Shown: positions 7,499 to 16,323 of the stretch, piece by piece
How the letters are laid out: every line of letters starts with the position of its first letter
Position numbering within the stretch: position 1 is the first letter of the stretch
Origin: a virus
Direction: 5' to 3' (one strand)
Virus record (IMG/VR): IMGVR_UViG_3300010371_000030
Span: 1-64,000 of that record
DNA length: 64,000 nucleotides
Notes under the pieces: model-generated
The model's database searches: none
Seen by the model: only the letters and a program-made list of their open reading frames with translations
What the model was told of the DNA's origin: nothing
Position numbers and translations under genes: made by a program

Positions 7499-8625
7499 GC
7501 CATCCTCCGGCGTGCCTCTTCCAGCGCCTGACGACCGATGCTCTTGAGCAAGTCGACGTCCAAACCATTCGTGTCAACGTCAGCGGAAGCAACGTAAGCA
7601 TCCGCCATCGCCTCCGGCGTCATCGACGTCTCGACGGACGATGCGACCAGACGCTCTGAATGGTGGTAGATGGGACGATGTTTGGCCGAGGCTCGGATGC
7701 CTTCGCCCTTCAAACGTTCGATGTACTCATACACGGCCGGACGGACCGCCACCCACTCGGGCTGAGTGGCCTCGACGGTGACACGTAGGTAGTCGCCGGG
7801 GCGCGCCTCGTGCCGAGTCTTGGCCGCGCTTCCCCGCCACGCAGCGCTCCACATTAGCGGCGCACCGCCGTCCACGAACGTCTCGTCACGTTGCCCGTCG
7901 GAAGTGAAGTCCACGAGCCAGTACCCCGCGGCACGTCCCTCGTCATCCATGCGATGGTGCATGGGCGCTCCGAGGTATCGGCCCTTGTCGTCAGGGCCGA
8001 ACATCTGCGGCGTATGGAAGTGCCCGCTGAGCACGTGGTCGAATCCATCACAGACTTCGTTCGCATCGAGCCCATCGTCGCATGTCCATCCGAGGTGCGT
8101 ACACCCGAGGATGCTATGGTGTAGCAGCAGAACGTTGACGGGGCGTTCCGCCACATTCGCGGAACGGATGGCGCCCAACGCTCGCTCGGTGTGGCTGTAC
8201 TCGACGGGATGGAAGCGCAACCAATCGTCGATATCGATGTACGCAGCAGCACTTCTCGCACCGATGTACTGGACGTCTCGACGCCCCATCTTGCCGAACG
8301 CTTCCACCGTAAACCGCCCGCCCGACGTCGACACCGCGTCGTGGTTGCCCGGCAGGATGTACTTGGGCCCAGGCAGCGACGTAATTGCCTCGACGGTAGC
8401 TGTAAGCGTCACCGCGTCGACCAGCGACTTGTCGAACAGGTCACCTAGAATGTAGGTGGCAGCGGGCTTCGCCTCCTTCACGGTCTGTTCCACGCGCGAC
8501 CACAACGCCAGTTGGTCGTTGAGTCGGTCGGTCACGCCATCGGCGACCAGCTGCGCTTGAGGCAGCTTGTTCGACATATGGATGTCCGAGATGAACAGAG
8601 CACGATAGGAGTGAACCCGGGGCAT
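7495..8625 (-). CDS. Recombination nuclease subunit (T4 gp47 / SbcD / Mre11-like)
   Basis: A 376-aa metallophosphoesterase that, with the gp46-like ATPase, should process DNA ends for recombination-dependent replication. The calcineurin-like motifs are in order: SDIH at 13-16, GDLFD at 61-65, GNHD at 93-96 and a late SGHFHTP. The start at 8625 (MPRVHSYRALF) puts motif I close to the N-terminus, as in the family; the longer frame would overlap recA. It begins 8 nt after the recA stop and ends with an ATGA overlap to the next gene. Confidence 0.92.
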   Translation of the reverse strand: MPRVHSYRALFISDIHMSNKLPQAQLVADGVTDRLNDQLALWSRVEQTVKEAKPAATYILGDLFDKSLVDAVTLTATVEAITSLPGPKYILPGNHDAVSTSGGRFTVEAFGKMGRRDVQYIGARSAAAYIDIDDWLRFHPVEYSHTERALGAIRSANVAERPVNVLLLHHSILGCTHLGWTCDDGLDANEVCDGFDHVLSGHFHTPQMFGPDDKGRYLGAPMHHRMDDEGRAAGYWLVDFTSDGQRDETFVDGGAPLMWSAAWRGSAAKTRHEARPGDYLRVTVEATQPEWVAVRPAVYEYIERLKGEGIRASAKHRPIYHHSERLVASSVETSMTPEAMADAYVASADVDTNGLDVDLLKSIGRQALEEARRRMA

Positions 8626-8633
8626 CGTTCGCC

Positions 8634-9860
8634 TCACAGCCCGTACGCCGGGCAACCCTCGATACAGTCGCCCGGCGAGGCCAGGCAATCGTCGCTGTGG
8701 TGGATGACCTCGCCCGACTCTGCTGCCGCCTCCGCTTCCTCCACCCAGCCCATCTTGCTCCGGAGTGCCCAGTTGATGTCGGCCGTCATCGTCGCGTTGG
8801 CGGCAAGAGCCTTGGCCGCGGCGATGGCGCCGTTGCCGATGCGCTCATCGTTGTAGGAGAACCATCCGCCCGTCTTGACGACAATCTTCTGGGCGACTGC
8901 CGTCATGAGCAGGGAATAGTGGAAGTCGATGCCTTGGCCGTAGCGAACAAGGAAGCCTGCCTTGCGGAAGGGCGGGGCCACCTTGTTCTTCTTGGCCTGG
9001 GCCTCGCACATGTAACCGACCTTGATGGCGTCTTGGTCGTCGCCCGTCGTCGCGGCGCCATCCGCGGACTCTCGCGATGCCCCCGTGGGCGTGAGCTTGA
9101 GGATGATGCTGGCGTAGAATTTGGGCGCCTCGCCACCGGCAATCTCGTCAGGATCGCCGAACATGACGTTGAGCTTCTTGCGCACCTGGCTGATGAAGAT
9201 CAGCGCCACATCCTCCTTGTAGCAGGCCGCGCAGAGCTTGGGCAACTCCGCGGACCAGATGCGCGCCTCCGGCGCCACGTGTGCGTCGCCGGGCTGCCCG
9301 TCGATGCGACACTTGGCGATGGCCGCGTTGATCGAGTCCAAGACGATGACGATGGGGACGCGACGCCCCAGACGCTGTCGGTGTGCAGCCGCCAAGTCGA
9401 TGATCTTGTACATCATCTTGACGATGTCTTCCAGCGTACCGTCTTGGCTGATGATCAGACGGTTCACGTCCACGCCGATGGCAGCAGCGTACTCCGGATC
9501 CAGAGTGTGCTCCTTGTCGATGTAGACGGCCAAGCCGCCCTCTTGCTGACATTGGGCGACGATGTGTAGCGCCAGCGTCGTCTTCCCGCAACCCTCCTTG
9601 CCGTGGAGGATGGTCAACCGAGCGAGCGGGACGCCCCCACGTCCCAACGCGACGTCCAGACCAGGGCATTGCGTCGAGATGACACCCCTGATCTTGAACG
9701 CCATGGCATCCGAACCCACGAACATAGCGACGTCATCGCCGCCGCAGGCCGCTCGGATTCCTCCGAGGACCTCAACGGCGATGTCGTCATCTGCGAACGC
9801 GGGGGATGCGGCCGTGGCAGCGTCCGTGGCGGACGCTTTGGACTTCTTTTTGGCCGCCAT
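8634..9860 (-). CDS. recA: RecA-family recombinase
   Basis: A 408-aa strand-exchange ATPase. Walker A is GKEGCGKTT at 87-95, followed by the catalytic-type Glu in DKEHT, Walker B IVIVLDSINA, and a later IFISQVRKKL segment typical of RecA. The N-terminus has a Lys/Ala-rich extension. The last 22 residues (387-408) carry HHSDDCLASPGDCIEGCP, a His/Cys cluster that I do not know from RecA. It recurs in the neighbouring SSB-like protein (H319, C323, C331, C335). Gene order UvsY-like, SSB-like, RecA, gp47, gp46 forms a recombination operon. Confidence 0.93.
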   Translation of the reverse strand: MAAKKKSKASATDAATAASPAFADDDIAVEVLGGIRAACGGDDVAMFVGSDAMAFKIRGVISTQCPGLDVALGRGGVPLARLTILHGKEGCGKTTLALHIVAQCQQEGGLAVYIDKEHTLDPEYAAAIGVDVNRLIISQDGTLEDIVKMMYKIIDLAAAHRQRLGRRVPIVIVLDSINAAIAKCRIDGQPGDAHVAPEARIWSAELPKLCAACYKEDVALIFISQVRKKLNVMFGDPDEIAGGEAPKFYASIILKLTPTGASRESADGAATTGDDQDAIKVGYMCEAQAKKNKVAPPFRKAGFLVRYGQGIDFHYSLLMTAVAQKIVVKTGGWFSYNDERIGNGAIAAAKALAANATMTADINWALRSKMGWVEEAEAAAESGEVIHHSDDCLASPGDCIEGCPAYGL

Positions 9861-9869
9861 GGGTGTGGA

Positions 9870-11495
9870 CTACTTCTTGGCGACGATGGCGGGCTTGGCG
9901 GCGGGCTTGGCAGGAACGGCCGGCTTGGCCGCGGCAGGCTTCGCGGCGACGGGAGCGGGCTTCGCCGGAGCCGGGGCGGGCGTCGCCGCCGCCGCGGGCT
10001 TCGCCGCCGCGACGGCCGGCTTGGCGGCTGCCTTGGGCGGAGCGGTCATGCCCTTGAGCTCCGCCTCCAGCTCTTCCAGGCCCAGATCTTCGTCGGCCGG
10101 AGGCGCGGCCGGCTTGGCCGCGGGCTTGGCAGCCGCGGCTGCTGCCGGCTTCGCGGCGGGCGTCGCCTTGGCGGCGACGGCCGGCTTGGCAGGAGCAGGC
10201 GCCGGCTTGGCAGCGGCCGGCTTCGCCGGAGCCGGGGCGGGCTTCGGCGCGGGCTTGGCGGACGCCACCGCCTTCTTGGGCGGAGGGGGCGGAGGCTCCT
10301 CGGGCTCCTCGGCCACCTCTTCCTCCGCTTCTGCTTCTGCCTCCACCTCGGCCGTCTCCTCGGCCACCTCTTCCTCCGCCTCCGCGGGCTCCTCGGGCGT
10401 CTCCTCGGCTGCCTCTTCCTCCGCGGCGGCTTCCTCCGCCTCGGGCTCCGCCTCGGCCGCCGCCTGCTCGGCCAAGTAGATGGCCACGGGGCAGTCTTCC
10501 ACGCAATCCTCGCCACCCGCCTCGATGCACTCCTGGGAGTGCTCGATGGTCTCCTGCTCCGCCTCCGCCTCGGCCGGCTCCTCGGACTCGCCAGCTGCCT
10601 CTGCCTCCAGCTCTGCTTCGTCGTCGGGCACCACTTCCTCGGGCTCGGGCGCCGGGGCAGCGCGCTTGGGGGCGGGCTTCGCCGCCGCCGTGCGCTTGGC
10701 CGGAGCCGGCGCGTCATCGTCGAATTCGGCCGCGTCACCGGACACCGCCGCTCCGGAGAGCAGGGCCTCCACCTCTGCGGGCGTCTTGAGGAAGTTGCCG
10801 ACGATGCGCCACAGGTCACAGTCGCCGCCCACCTTCATCGCGTCGGCCAGCTTGGCGCGCAGGCCCTTCGACAGCACCATCGCCTTCTTGGCCGTCTCGG
10901 TGTGTACCTTGCCTTCGTACTTGGTGTTGCGGTCCTTGCCGGACTTGATGAGGCGGACCAGGATCGCCGCGTTCGGGTCCGTGATGTCGCCGTAGTCGAA
11001 GAACACGCCGGTGATGCCGTCGTACACCTGCTTGCCGCCGAAGTACACGCCCGGCTTCGGATTGGCCTCCATGCTCCAGAGAGACTTGGAATCCTTCCGG
11101 AAGCCCAGGACGGTCATGCCGAACATGAAGCGCGTCTGCGGGCGCATGTCGTCGATCTCGTCGTCCGTCAGCGTGCCGGAGGCCAGCGCCTCCGCCATCG
11201 GGCACACTTCGGGGATGCGGATCTTCTTGGCCTTGAACGCCTCCTTCAGGAAGGGATGGGCGATGACGGGGTTTTTCTCCTTGTCCAGGGAGACCACCAT
11301 GGACTTGGACTTGCCGACGCCGTAGTGGACGGTCACCGGAATGTACGGCAACCCGGTCGTCGGGGCGAACGTGTCGTTGTCGCGGCACGGCGGGTGGATG
11401 TACACCAGCGTTTCGCCGTTCTCCAGCTGGATGAAGTCACCACCCCTCTGGTGTGACTCCGCATCCTCCCTCATCTTGTTGACATCTACACCCAT
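9870..11495 (-). CDS. Probable single-stranded DNA-binding protein with very long low-complexity tail
   Basis: A 541-aa protein. The start at 11495 is supported by AAGGAGG just upstream, while the in-frame TTG at 11510 is less likely. Residues 1-250 look like a compact domain (ETLVYIHPPC, YIPVTVHYG, TRFMFGMTVLGF) consistent with phage SSB proteins, an assignment based mainly on context beside recA. Residues 255-350 are acidic and contain EHSQECIEAGGEDCVEDCP, the motif shared with the RecA tail. Residues about 420-541 are a histone-H1-like Lys/Ala/Pro repeat interrupted by a short acidic helix (DLGLEELEAELKGM). The basic tail may bind DNA; the acidic part may recruit partners. Confidence 0.6.
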   Translation of the reverse strand: MGVDVNKMREDAESHQRGGDFIQLENGETLVYIHPPCRDNDTFAPTTGLPYIPVTVHYGVGKSKSMVVSLDKEKNPVIAHPFLKEAFKAKKIRIPEVCPMAEALASGTLTDDEIDDMRPQTRFMFGMTVLGFRKDSKSLWSMEANPKPGVYFGGKQVYDGITGVFFDYGDITDPNAAILVRLIKSGKDRNTKYEGKVHTETAKKAMVLSKGLRAKLADAMKVGGDCDLWRIVGNFLKTPAEVEALLSGAAVSGDAAEFDDDAPAPAKRTAAAKPAPKRAAPAPEPEEVVPDDEAELEAEAAGESEEPAEAEAEQETIEHSQECIEAGGEDCVEDCPVAIYLAEQAAAEAEPEAEEAAAEEEAAEETPEEPAEAEEEVAEETAEVEAEAEAEEEVAEEPEEPPPPPPKKAVASAKPAPKPAPAPAKPAAAKPAPAPAKPAVAAKATPAAKPAAAAAAKPAAKPAAPPADEDLGLEELEAELKGMTAPPKAAAKPAVAAAKPAAAATPAPAPAKPAPVAAKPAAAKPAVPAKPAAKPAIVAKK

Positions 11496-11506
11496 CGCAT
11501 CCTCCT

Positions 11507-12043
11507 TCAATCGTCCGACATCTTGTGGTGCTTCGCCATCGGCCCTTCCCGACGCGGGCGTGGCTCTGAATCTACGTCACCGGAGCCAGCGCGCGCTGAC
11601 CGAGCCGGCCGGGGCGCTGCTGGCGTGTGGAGTCCAATCGTCTCCACCTCCGAACGCACGTTTGCTCCCTTGGATTGGAGCACATTCGCCTTCTTGGCGA
11701 AGGCATCGAACATGCCGCGAGCGGTGGCGATGTTTCCCTCGCAGCGGGCGATGTCAGCCTTGTGCTTCCTGAACTCGGCATCTCCATCGATGGCCGCCTT
11801 GACGCGCCACTCGGCCAGCGTCGCCGGGAGCCCCCCGACCTTGCGCGAGCGGAACGCCCTGTATGCGGCGTCCACCTCGATGAGCTCACGCTCCGCCTCG
11901 CCCATGACGCTCGCCCACCACGCCATCTGCGAGGCGACTTGAGTCATGTCGTTGCTGATGTCACTGATCACCAAGTCGGCGGTGTTCACCTCGACTTGTG
12001 TCCCCGCGACGACGATGATACGCTTGTTGAAGTCGACAGGCAT
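11507..12043 (-). CDS. Candidate UvsY-like recombination mediator
   Basis: A 178-aa, mostly helical, charged protein. The start at 12043 was chosen because it follows the HU-like gene stop (12046) directly; the longer frame reads through that gene. The central part (about DMTQVASQMAWWASVMGE, then a long helix to EAEFRKHKADIARCEGN) resembles the small helical mediator proteins that load UvsX/RecA onto SSB-coated DNA. Its position immediately before the SSB-like and recA genes fits this. No diagnostic motif exists for the family, so this remains a context-based suggestion. The C-terminus is basic and disordered. Confidence 0.45.
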   Translation of the reverse strand: MPVDFNKRIIVVAGTQVEVNTADLVISDISNDMTQVASQMAWWASVMGEAERELIEVDAAYRAFRSRKVGGLPATLAEWRVKAAIDGDAEFRKHKADIARCEGNIATARGMFDAFAKKANVLQSKGANVRSEVETIGLHTPAAPRPARSARAGSGDVDSEPRPRREGPMAKHHKMSDD

Positions 12044-12045
12044 CG

Positions 12046-12408
12046 TCAGCCCTCCTTGGTCGGCACGGCGGTGGCCTTCTTTCGCGGCGGGCGCTCCAAA
12101 AGGTTCTTGGCCGCCGTGGCTCGTCCCTTCTTGTATGACGCCATGTTCGCCAGCTTCTTTTTGACGAATGGAGCCGGCTTGAACATGATCGACAGCTGGT
12201 CTGAGAACGTCACGGGCTCGCCGCCCTGGATGACAGGACTCTGGACCGTTCGCCCCGGGATACGCTTGACCCTGAAGGAGCCGAAGTTGGGGATGGTGAC
12301 GTGAGTCTCGTTGTCGTCGGCCAAGAGACCGAGGATGGTCGAGAACAGGCTCTTGGCGTCCTTCAGACTGATGTTCGCCTTCTTGGCCAACTCGTTCAAC
12401 CCAGACAT
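12046..12408 (-). CDS. HU/IHF-family DNA-bending protein
   Basis: A 120-aa protein with the bacterial histone-like fold: two N-terminal helices (LAKKANISLKDAKSLFSTI), the beta segment VTIPNFGSFRVKRIPGRTV, where the GxF and R-x-GR features are typical, and a third strand and helix ending near KPAPFVKKKL. A basic extension of about 35 residues follows. It may organise phage DNA or help at the replication origin. It lies between the polymerase and the recombination genes with very short spacing. Confidence 0.88.
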   Translation of the reverse strand: MSGLNELAKKANISLKDAKSLFSTILGLLADDNETHVTIPNFGSFRVKRIPGRTVQSPVIQGGEPVTFSDQLSIMFKPAPFVKKKLANMASYKKGRATAAKNLLERPPRKKATAVPTKEG

Positions 12409-12429
12409 GACTTCCTCCGAGGGAAGGCC

Positions 12430-15400
12430 CTACGCCGTCCCGCCTGCGCCCGATGAAGCGTCCACATCCAACTCGCCGCCATCCAGCACCTCGGCTCTCT
12501 TCAGCCACTCGACGCGACCGCCCGTGTACAGATACGACCATCCCCGCCGCTTGTCCGGCTGTCGCTCCAGTTCCAGCTTCAGGAGCCGCCCAGCCTTGAA
12601 CACGCGCTTGGCATCGACCCACACAGAAGCGAAGATGACCACCTCAATGTACCGAAGGTCGCCGCTGATCATACCGGCATACGCCATCAGACCGCCTTTA
12701 CGGTCGTACTTGAGCTTGACGTTGGTCACCAGTCCACAGAACACACCGCCGCCCTGTGAATGCCAGAACGCCTCGTTGGTGATGCGCAGGTTCGCCTTCC
12801 GCTCGTCGGGCCAAGGGTAGGTTACGGCCGGATGCTGGCCGCTGATCACGCGCTCCCACATCGTCATCGCCTCGCCGGAGCGAACGCGCGTGCGGAAGCC
12901 CTCCATGTCGACCGCGAACTGGACGCGTAGGGTGCCGGTGAAGTTGCTGGCCGTCGCGTGGACGAGAATGGCGGAGCCAACGCCTAGATCGATGATGGGA
13001 CGCAAGTCATCAAAGACATCGATGTCAAACTTGAATCTGTTCTGCTTACCACTCTTGTCTTCGATGTTGACGTTGGCGTACCGGGCGCCCCAGAACTGAC
13101 GCTTGCGCTCCAGCTCGGACGGGAGTTCACCGGTGTGGAAGTCGCCGATCTGGTTGTACTTGACTTCCACGACAACGCCAGCGACGAAACATCCCTTGTT
13201 GTCATAGTCCTTGAAGAAGTTCTCATCGCCCATGTCGGCAAGCTCGACACGCACCTGCTCTTCCATGAAGAGCTTGTAGGCGTCGATGGGGTGGTTGCCG
13301 AAGGCGAGCGGGTTGACCGATGAGGTCACAAACTGTCGCTCCTCATCGGTGTAGTCAGGAACGCTCTGTGCCTCTTCCAGCATCGCATCCAGAGCGTCCA
13401 CGGACTTCTGGCTGCGCGGCTTCGTCAACGTCCCCCAGTATCGCTCCATGTTATCCACGAGCCATCGGATGTTCGGGAACATGTCATCGAGTGCGCCTGC
13501 CTTGGCGAGCGCCGCGACGGCACCCCGGTTGCACTGACGTCGATCAACCCTGTCCGCAAAGTCGACGATGTCCGTGTACGGCTGCGCGGCGATGACCGCG
13601 GCTGCTGCCTTCTCGCCCACACCCTTGATGTCGACCAGCGAACCGCGAATGGCTCCAAGCCCGTCATCGATGCTGAACTGCTGATTGGACACCGAGACGT
13701 GCGGAGGGAGGAGCGGGATGCCATGGCGTTTGGCGTCCTTGGCGATCTGCTGGACGCGAATGCGGTCTGGCTCGTTACGCATCAACGCCCAGTAAAACTC
13801 CAACGGATAGTACACCTTGAGCCACATACACCAGTAGGCGATCATCCCATAGGCCGTAGCGTGGGACTTGTTGAAGCCGTACGACCCAAAGAAGGTGATG
13901 GCATCCATGATACGGTTCGCCACGTCCTTGGTCATCCCGGGCGTATGCTTGAGCGCCCCCTCCACGAAGGCTTCGCGCTCCCGTCCCAGCGTCTCGTCGC
14001 CGATCTTCTTGGCGATGGTCTTGCGCAGAGAGTCGGCGGTGCCCGGGGCGAAGCCCGCGATCTCAGTGAAGATGCGGATGACGTGTTCTTGGTACACGAG
14101 GATGCCGAGCGTATCCTTGGTGATCTCGGACACCATCGGATGGAAGTCGACCTTGGCCACCAGCGCTGGATTCTTCTTGCGCTCCACGTACTTGGTCGCC
14201 AGGCCGGAGCGCGACGTGCCCGGCCGGTTGAGAGCCGTCATCGCGGCGACGTCCTCAAACGTGTCGAAGTTGACGCCCATACACACCTTGTCGGCACTGG
14301 GCGTGTCGTACTGGAAGATGCCGCCGTAATCATGTGCCGTGAACGCTCCCAACACCCTCTGGTCTTGGAGGTCCACGTCCGCCACGCTCTCCATGTCGAT
14401 GACGCGGCCGTGTCGCTCCTCAATCGCCGTCAGGGCGTCGTGGATGACAGAGAGCGTTCGGAGCCCGAGGATGTCGAACTTGACGAGACCCACGGCGGCG
14501 ACTGCATACATGTCCGTAGCAGACACCACGACGTCGGCGCCATCGTGCTTCCGGACTTCCAGGGGGATGACGTCGGTGAGCGGCACCGACGAAGCGATGA
14601 CGCCGGCTGCGTGGATGCCCAGATTCTTGGCCATGCCCTCCAGGTGCTGAGCGTGATACAGCACCTTGGGATAGTCCTCATTGAACTTCTTACAGACATC
14701 GAAGTCCTTGAAGGAGTCCACGATGGTCTGGCTCGCTCGCTCGTCGCCGCTAGACCGCTCGATGATCGAGCTAGTCACTTGTCGCACCCTCATGAGCGGG
14801 ACGTCAAGCACCCGGGAGACGTCGATGAGACACTGCTTGCCGCTGAGCTTGCCGATGGTCGCGATCTGGCACACCTTGTCATCGCCATACGTCCGTCGGA
14901 TGTACTCGATGATCTCGTGTCGACGTCTGTCTTCAAAGTCCATATCGCAGTCGGGCATGTCGATGCGATGGGGGTTGATGAAGCGCTCAAAGATGAGCCC
15001 GTGCTCGATGGGGTCGATGGCCGTGATGCCGAGGAGATACGCCACGAGCGAGCCGGCCACAGAGCCTCGCCCCGGCCCCAGGACGTGACGCTGCTCCCGA
15101 GCGAAGGCGTAGATGTCGCGCACAATCAGGAAGTAGTTGACGAAGCCCTGGCGCTTGAGAGCGCCCATCTCGTGCTTCAGGCGCGCCGTGTAGCGCTGGG
15201 TGGCCTCGTTCATGTCGATGCCTTCGCGCGCAGCGTATGCGGCGACGCGTTGGGGCATATCACGCCATGCCCACCCCGTCAGACATAGATGCTTCAGATA
15301 CGCAAACGTGTCGTGGCCAAACGACTCCGGGATGCCCGGCTCCGGGAGAAGCGCCTTGCGCCAGTCCACGACCACCTTGGCCGTACATTGATCTGCGAAG

Positions 15401-16323
15401 GCGAGCGTGTTGTCCAGCGCCTTCTTGACGAGGTGGGAGGGCATGAACTCGTGGTGACGCGCGAAGGCTTCCGCCATCTCCTTGCGCCGCCTGAAGTGGA
15501 ACTCATTGCCATCGAACTTGAACCTGTTCGGGTCGTCCAAATTCGAGCCTGTACCAATACACAATAGAATCTCGTGGTGCTCCCAATCGGACTGCTCGAT
15601 ATAATGCGCATCCTGCGTGGCCAGGAGTCGGTCGGTGCCTCCGTAGCGTTCCGCGAGCTTGAGCATCAGGGCGTTGGCAACGCGTTGATCCGCGATGGCG
15701 TGAGGTTGAACCTCAAACCACAGGCGGTCTGCGAAGATGCCGTGAAGCCGGTCTGCGTACTCCAGCGCCTGGCGCCGCTTGCCGGCATTCCAGCTGTCGT
15801 TGACCGGACTCGACAGGCACCCCGTCGAGATCATCACGCCTTCGCTGTACTTCTCCAGCTCGTTGACGTCGATGCGAGGCTTGTAGTAGAAGCCCTCCAT
15901 GAAAGCGGCCGACGACAGCTTGTACAGATTCCGAAGCCCGACGTCATCCCGGGCCCACGCGCAGATGTGCCACCGATCGCGGATGCCCATCCGCTCCTCG
16001 TGGTTCTTGATCGCATCCTTGCACTCTGCCTTCTTGAGCCCCTTGGTGACCTCTGCCTTCTCTTCGTCCGTAAGCCCACGTCGGCGCATGTCCGGAGACA
16101 CGTAGAATTCGATGCCGTAGATGGGCTTGATCCCGTGCTCCTCGGTCGCCTCGTGGAGCTTCATGTAGCCACGCATCGTACCGTGGTCGGTGATGGCGAT
16201 AGCGCGATGGCCGCGCTCCTTGGCCGCCTTGACATAGCCTCCGATGGTCCCGCAACCATCGAGCTGGCTCATGTCGCTGTGTGTGTGTAGCGTTACAAAG
16301 TCATCGACTTCAGCCACGGCCAC
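12430..16323 (-). CDS. dnaE: DNA polymerase III alpha subunit (DnaE type, with PHP domain)
   Basis: A 1297-aa C-family replicative polymerase. The N-terminal PHP domain is present with metal-site motifs LHTHSDMS and AITDHGT near residues 13-50. The palm motif GPGRGSVAGS is followed by the catalytic PDCDMDFEDRRR at about 456-467. Fingers, thumb, helix-hairpin-helix (GVGEKAAAA) and an OB-like C-terminal part follow. The length fits bacterial DnaE. The start is GTG at 16323, overlapping the previous gene. No clamp or clamp loader is in the window, so it may use host or distant phage factors. PHP metal residues look intact, so proofreading by this domain is possible. Confidence 0.95.
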   Translation of the reverse strand: MAVAEVDDFVTLHTHSDMSQLDGCGTIGGYVKAAKERGHRAIAITDHGTMRGYMKLHEATEEHGIKPIYGIEFYVSPDMRRRGLTDEEKAEVTKGLKKAECKDAIKNHEERMGIRDRWHICAWARDDVGLRNLYKLSSAAFMEGFYYKPRIDVNELEKYSEGVMISTGCLSSPVNDSWNAGKRRQALEYADRLHGIFADRLWFEVQPHAIADQRVANALMLKLAERYGGTDRLLATQDAHYIEQSDWEHHEILLCIGTGSNLDDPNRFKFDGNEFHFRRRKEMAEAFARHHEFMPSHLVKKALDNTLAFADQCTAKVVVDWRKALLPEPGIPESFGHDTFAYLKHLCLTGWAWRDMPQRVAAYAAREGIDMNEATQRYTARLKHEMGALKRQGFVNYFLIVRDIYAFAREQRHVLGPGRGSVAGSLVAYLLGITAIDPIEHGLIFERFINPHRIDMPDCDMDFEDRRRHEIIEYIRRTYGDDKVCQIATIGKLSGKQCLIDVSRVLDVPLMRVRQVTSSIIERSSGDERASQTIVDSFKDFDVCKKFNEDYPKVLYHAQHLEGMAKNLGIHAAGVIASSVPLTDVIPLEVRKHDGADVVVSATDMYAVAAVGLVKFDILGLRTLSVIHDALTAIEERHGRVIDMESVADVDLQDQRVLGAFTAHDYGGIFQYDTPSADKVCMGVNFDTFEDVAAMTALNRPGTSRSGLATKYVERKKNPALVAKVDFHPMVSEITKDTLGILVYQEHVIRIFTEIAGFAPGTADSLRKTIAKKIGDETLGREREAFVEGALKHTPGMTKDVANRIMDAITFFGSYGFNKSHATAYGMIAYWCMWLKVYYPLEFYWALMRNEPDRIRVQQIAKDAKRHGIPLLPPHVSVSNQQFSIDDGLGAIRGSLVDIKGVGEKAAAAVIAAQPYTDIVDFADRVDRRQCNRGAVAALAKAGALDDMFPNIRWLVDNMERYWGTLTKPRSQKSVDALDAMLEEAQSVPDYTDEERQFVTSSVNPLAFGNHPIDAYKLFMEEQVRVELADMGDENFFKDYDNKGCFVAGVVVEVKYNQIGDFHTGELPSELERKRQFWGARYANVNIEDKSGKQNRFKFDIDVFDDLRPIIDLGVGSAILVHATASNFTGTLRVQFAVDMEGFRTRVRSGEAMTMWERVISGQHPAVTYPWPDERKANLRITNEAFWHSQGGGVFCGLVTNVKLKYDRKGGLMAYAGMISGDLRYIEVVIFASVWVDAKRVFKAGRLLKLELERQPDKRRGWSYLYTGGRVEWLKRAEVLDGGELDVDASSGAGGTA

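Noticed and set aside
9562-11456. Long plus-strand open frames (for example 9603-11456) over the SSB-like gene
   Set aside because: They are Gly/Arg/Leu- or Ala/Ser-rich mirror translations of the repeat-coding tail on the minus strand. They have no start signals, no domain pattern and lie opposite supported genes.
11507-12622. A single 371-aa gene covering the HU-like gene and the UvsY-like candidate
   Set aside because: Its first 190 residues are an out-of-frame reading of the HU-like gene with Gly/Arg-rich composition. The start at 12043 matches the operon spacing.
12430-16323. Intein in the polymerase gene
   Set aside because: The length fits plain DnaE, motif spacing is normal and no Cys...His-Asn intein splice blocks are seen.
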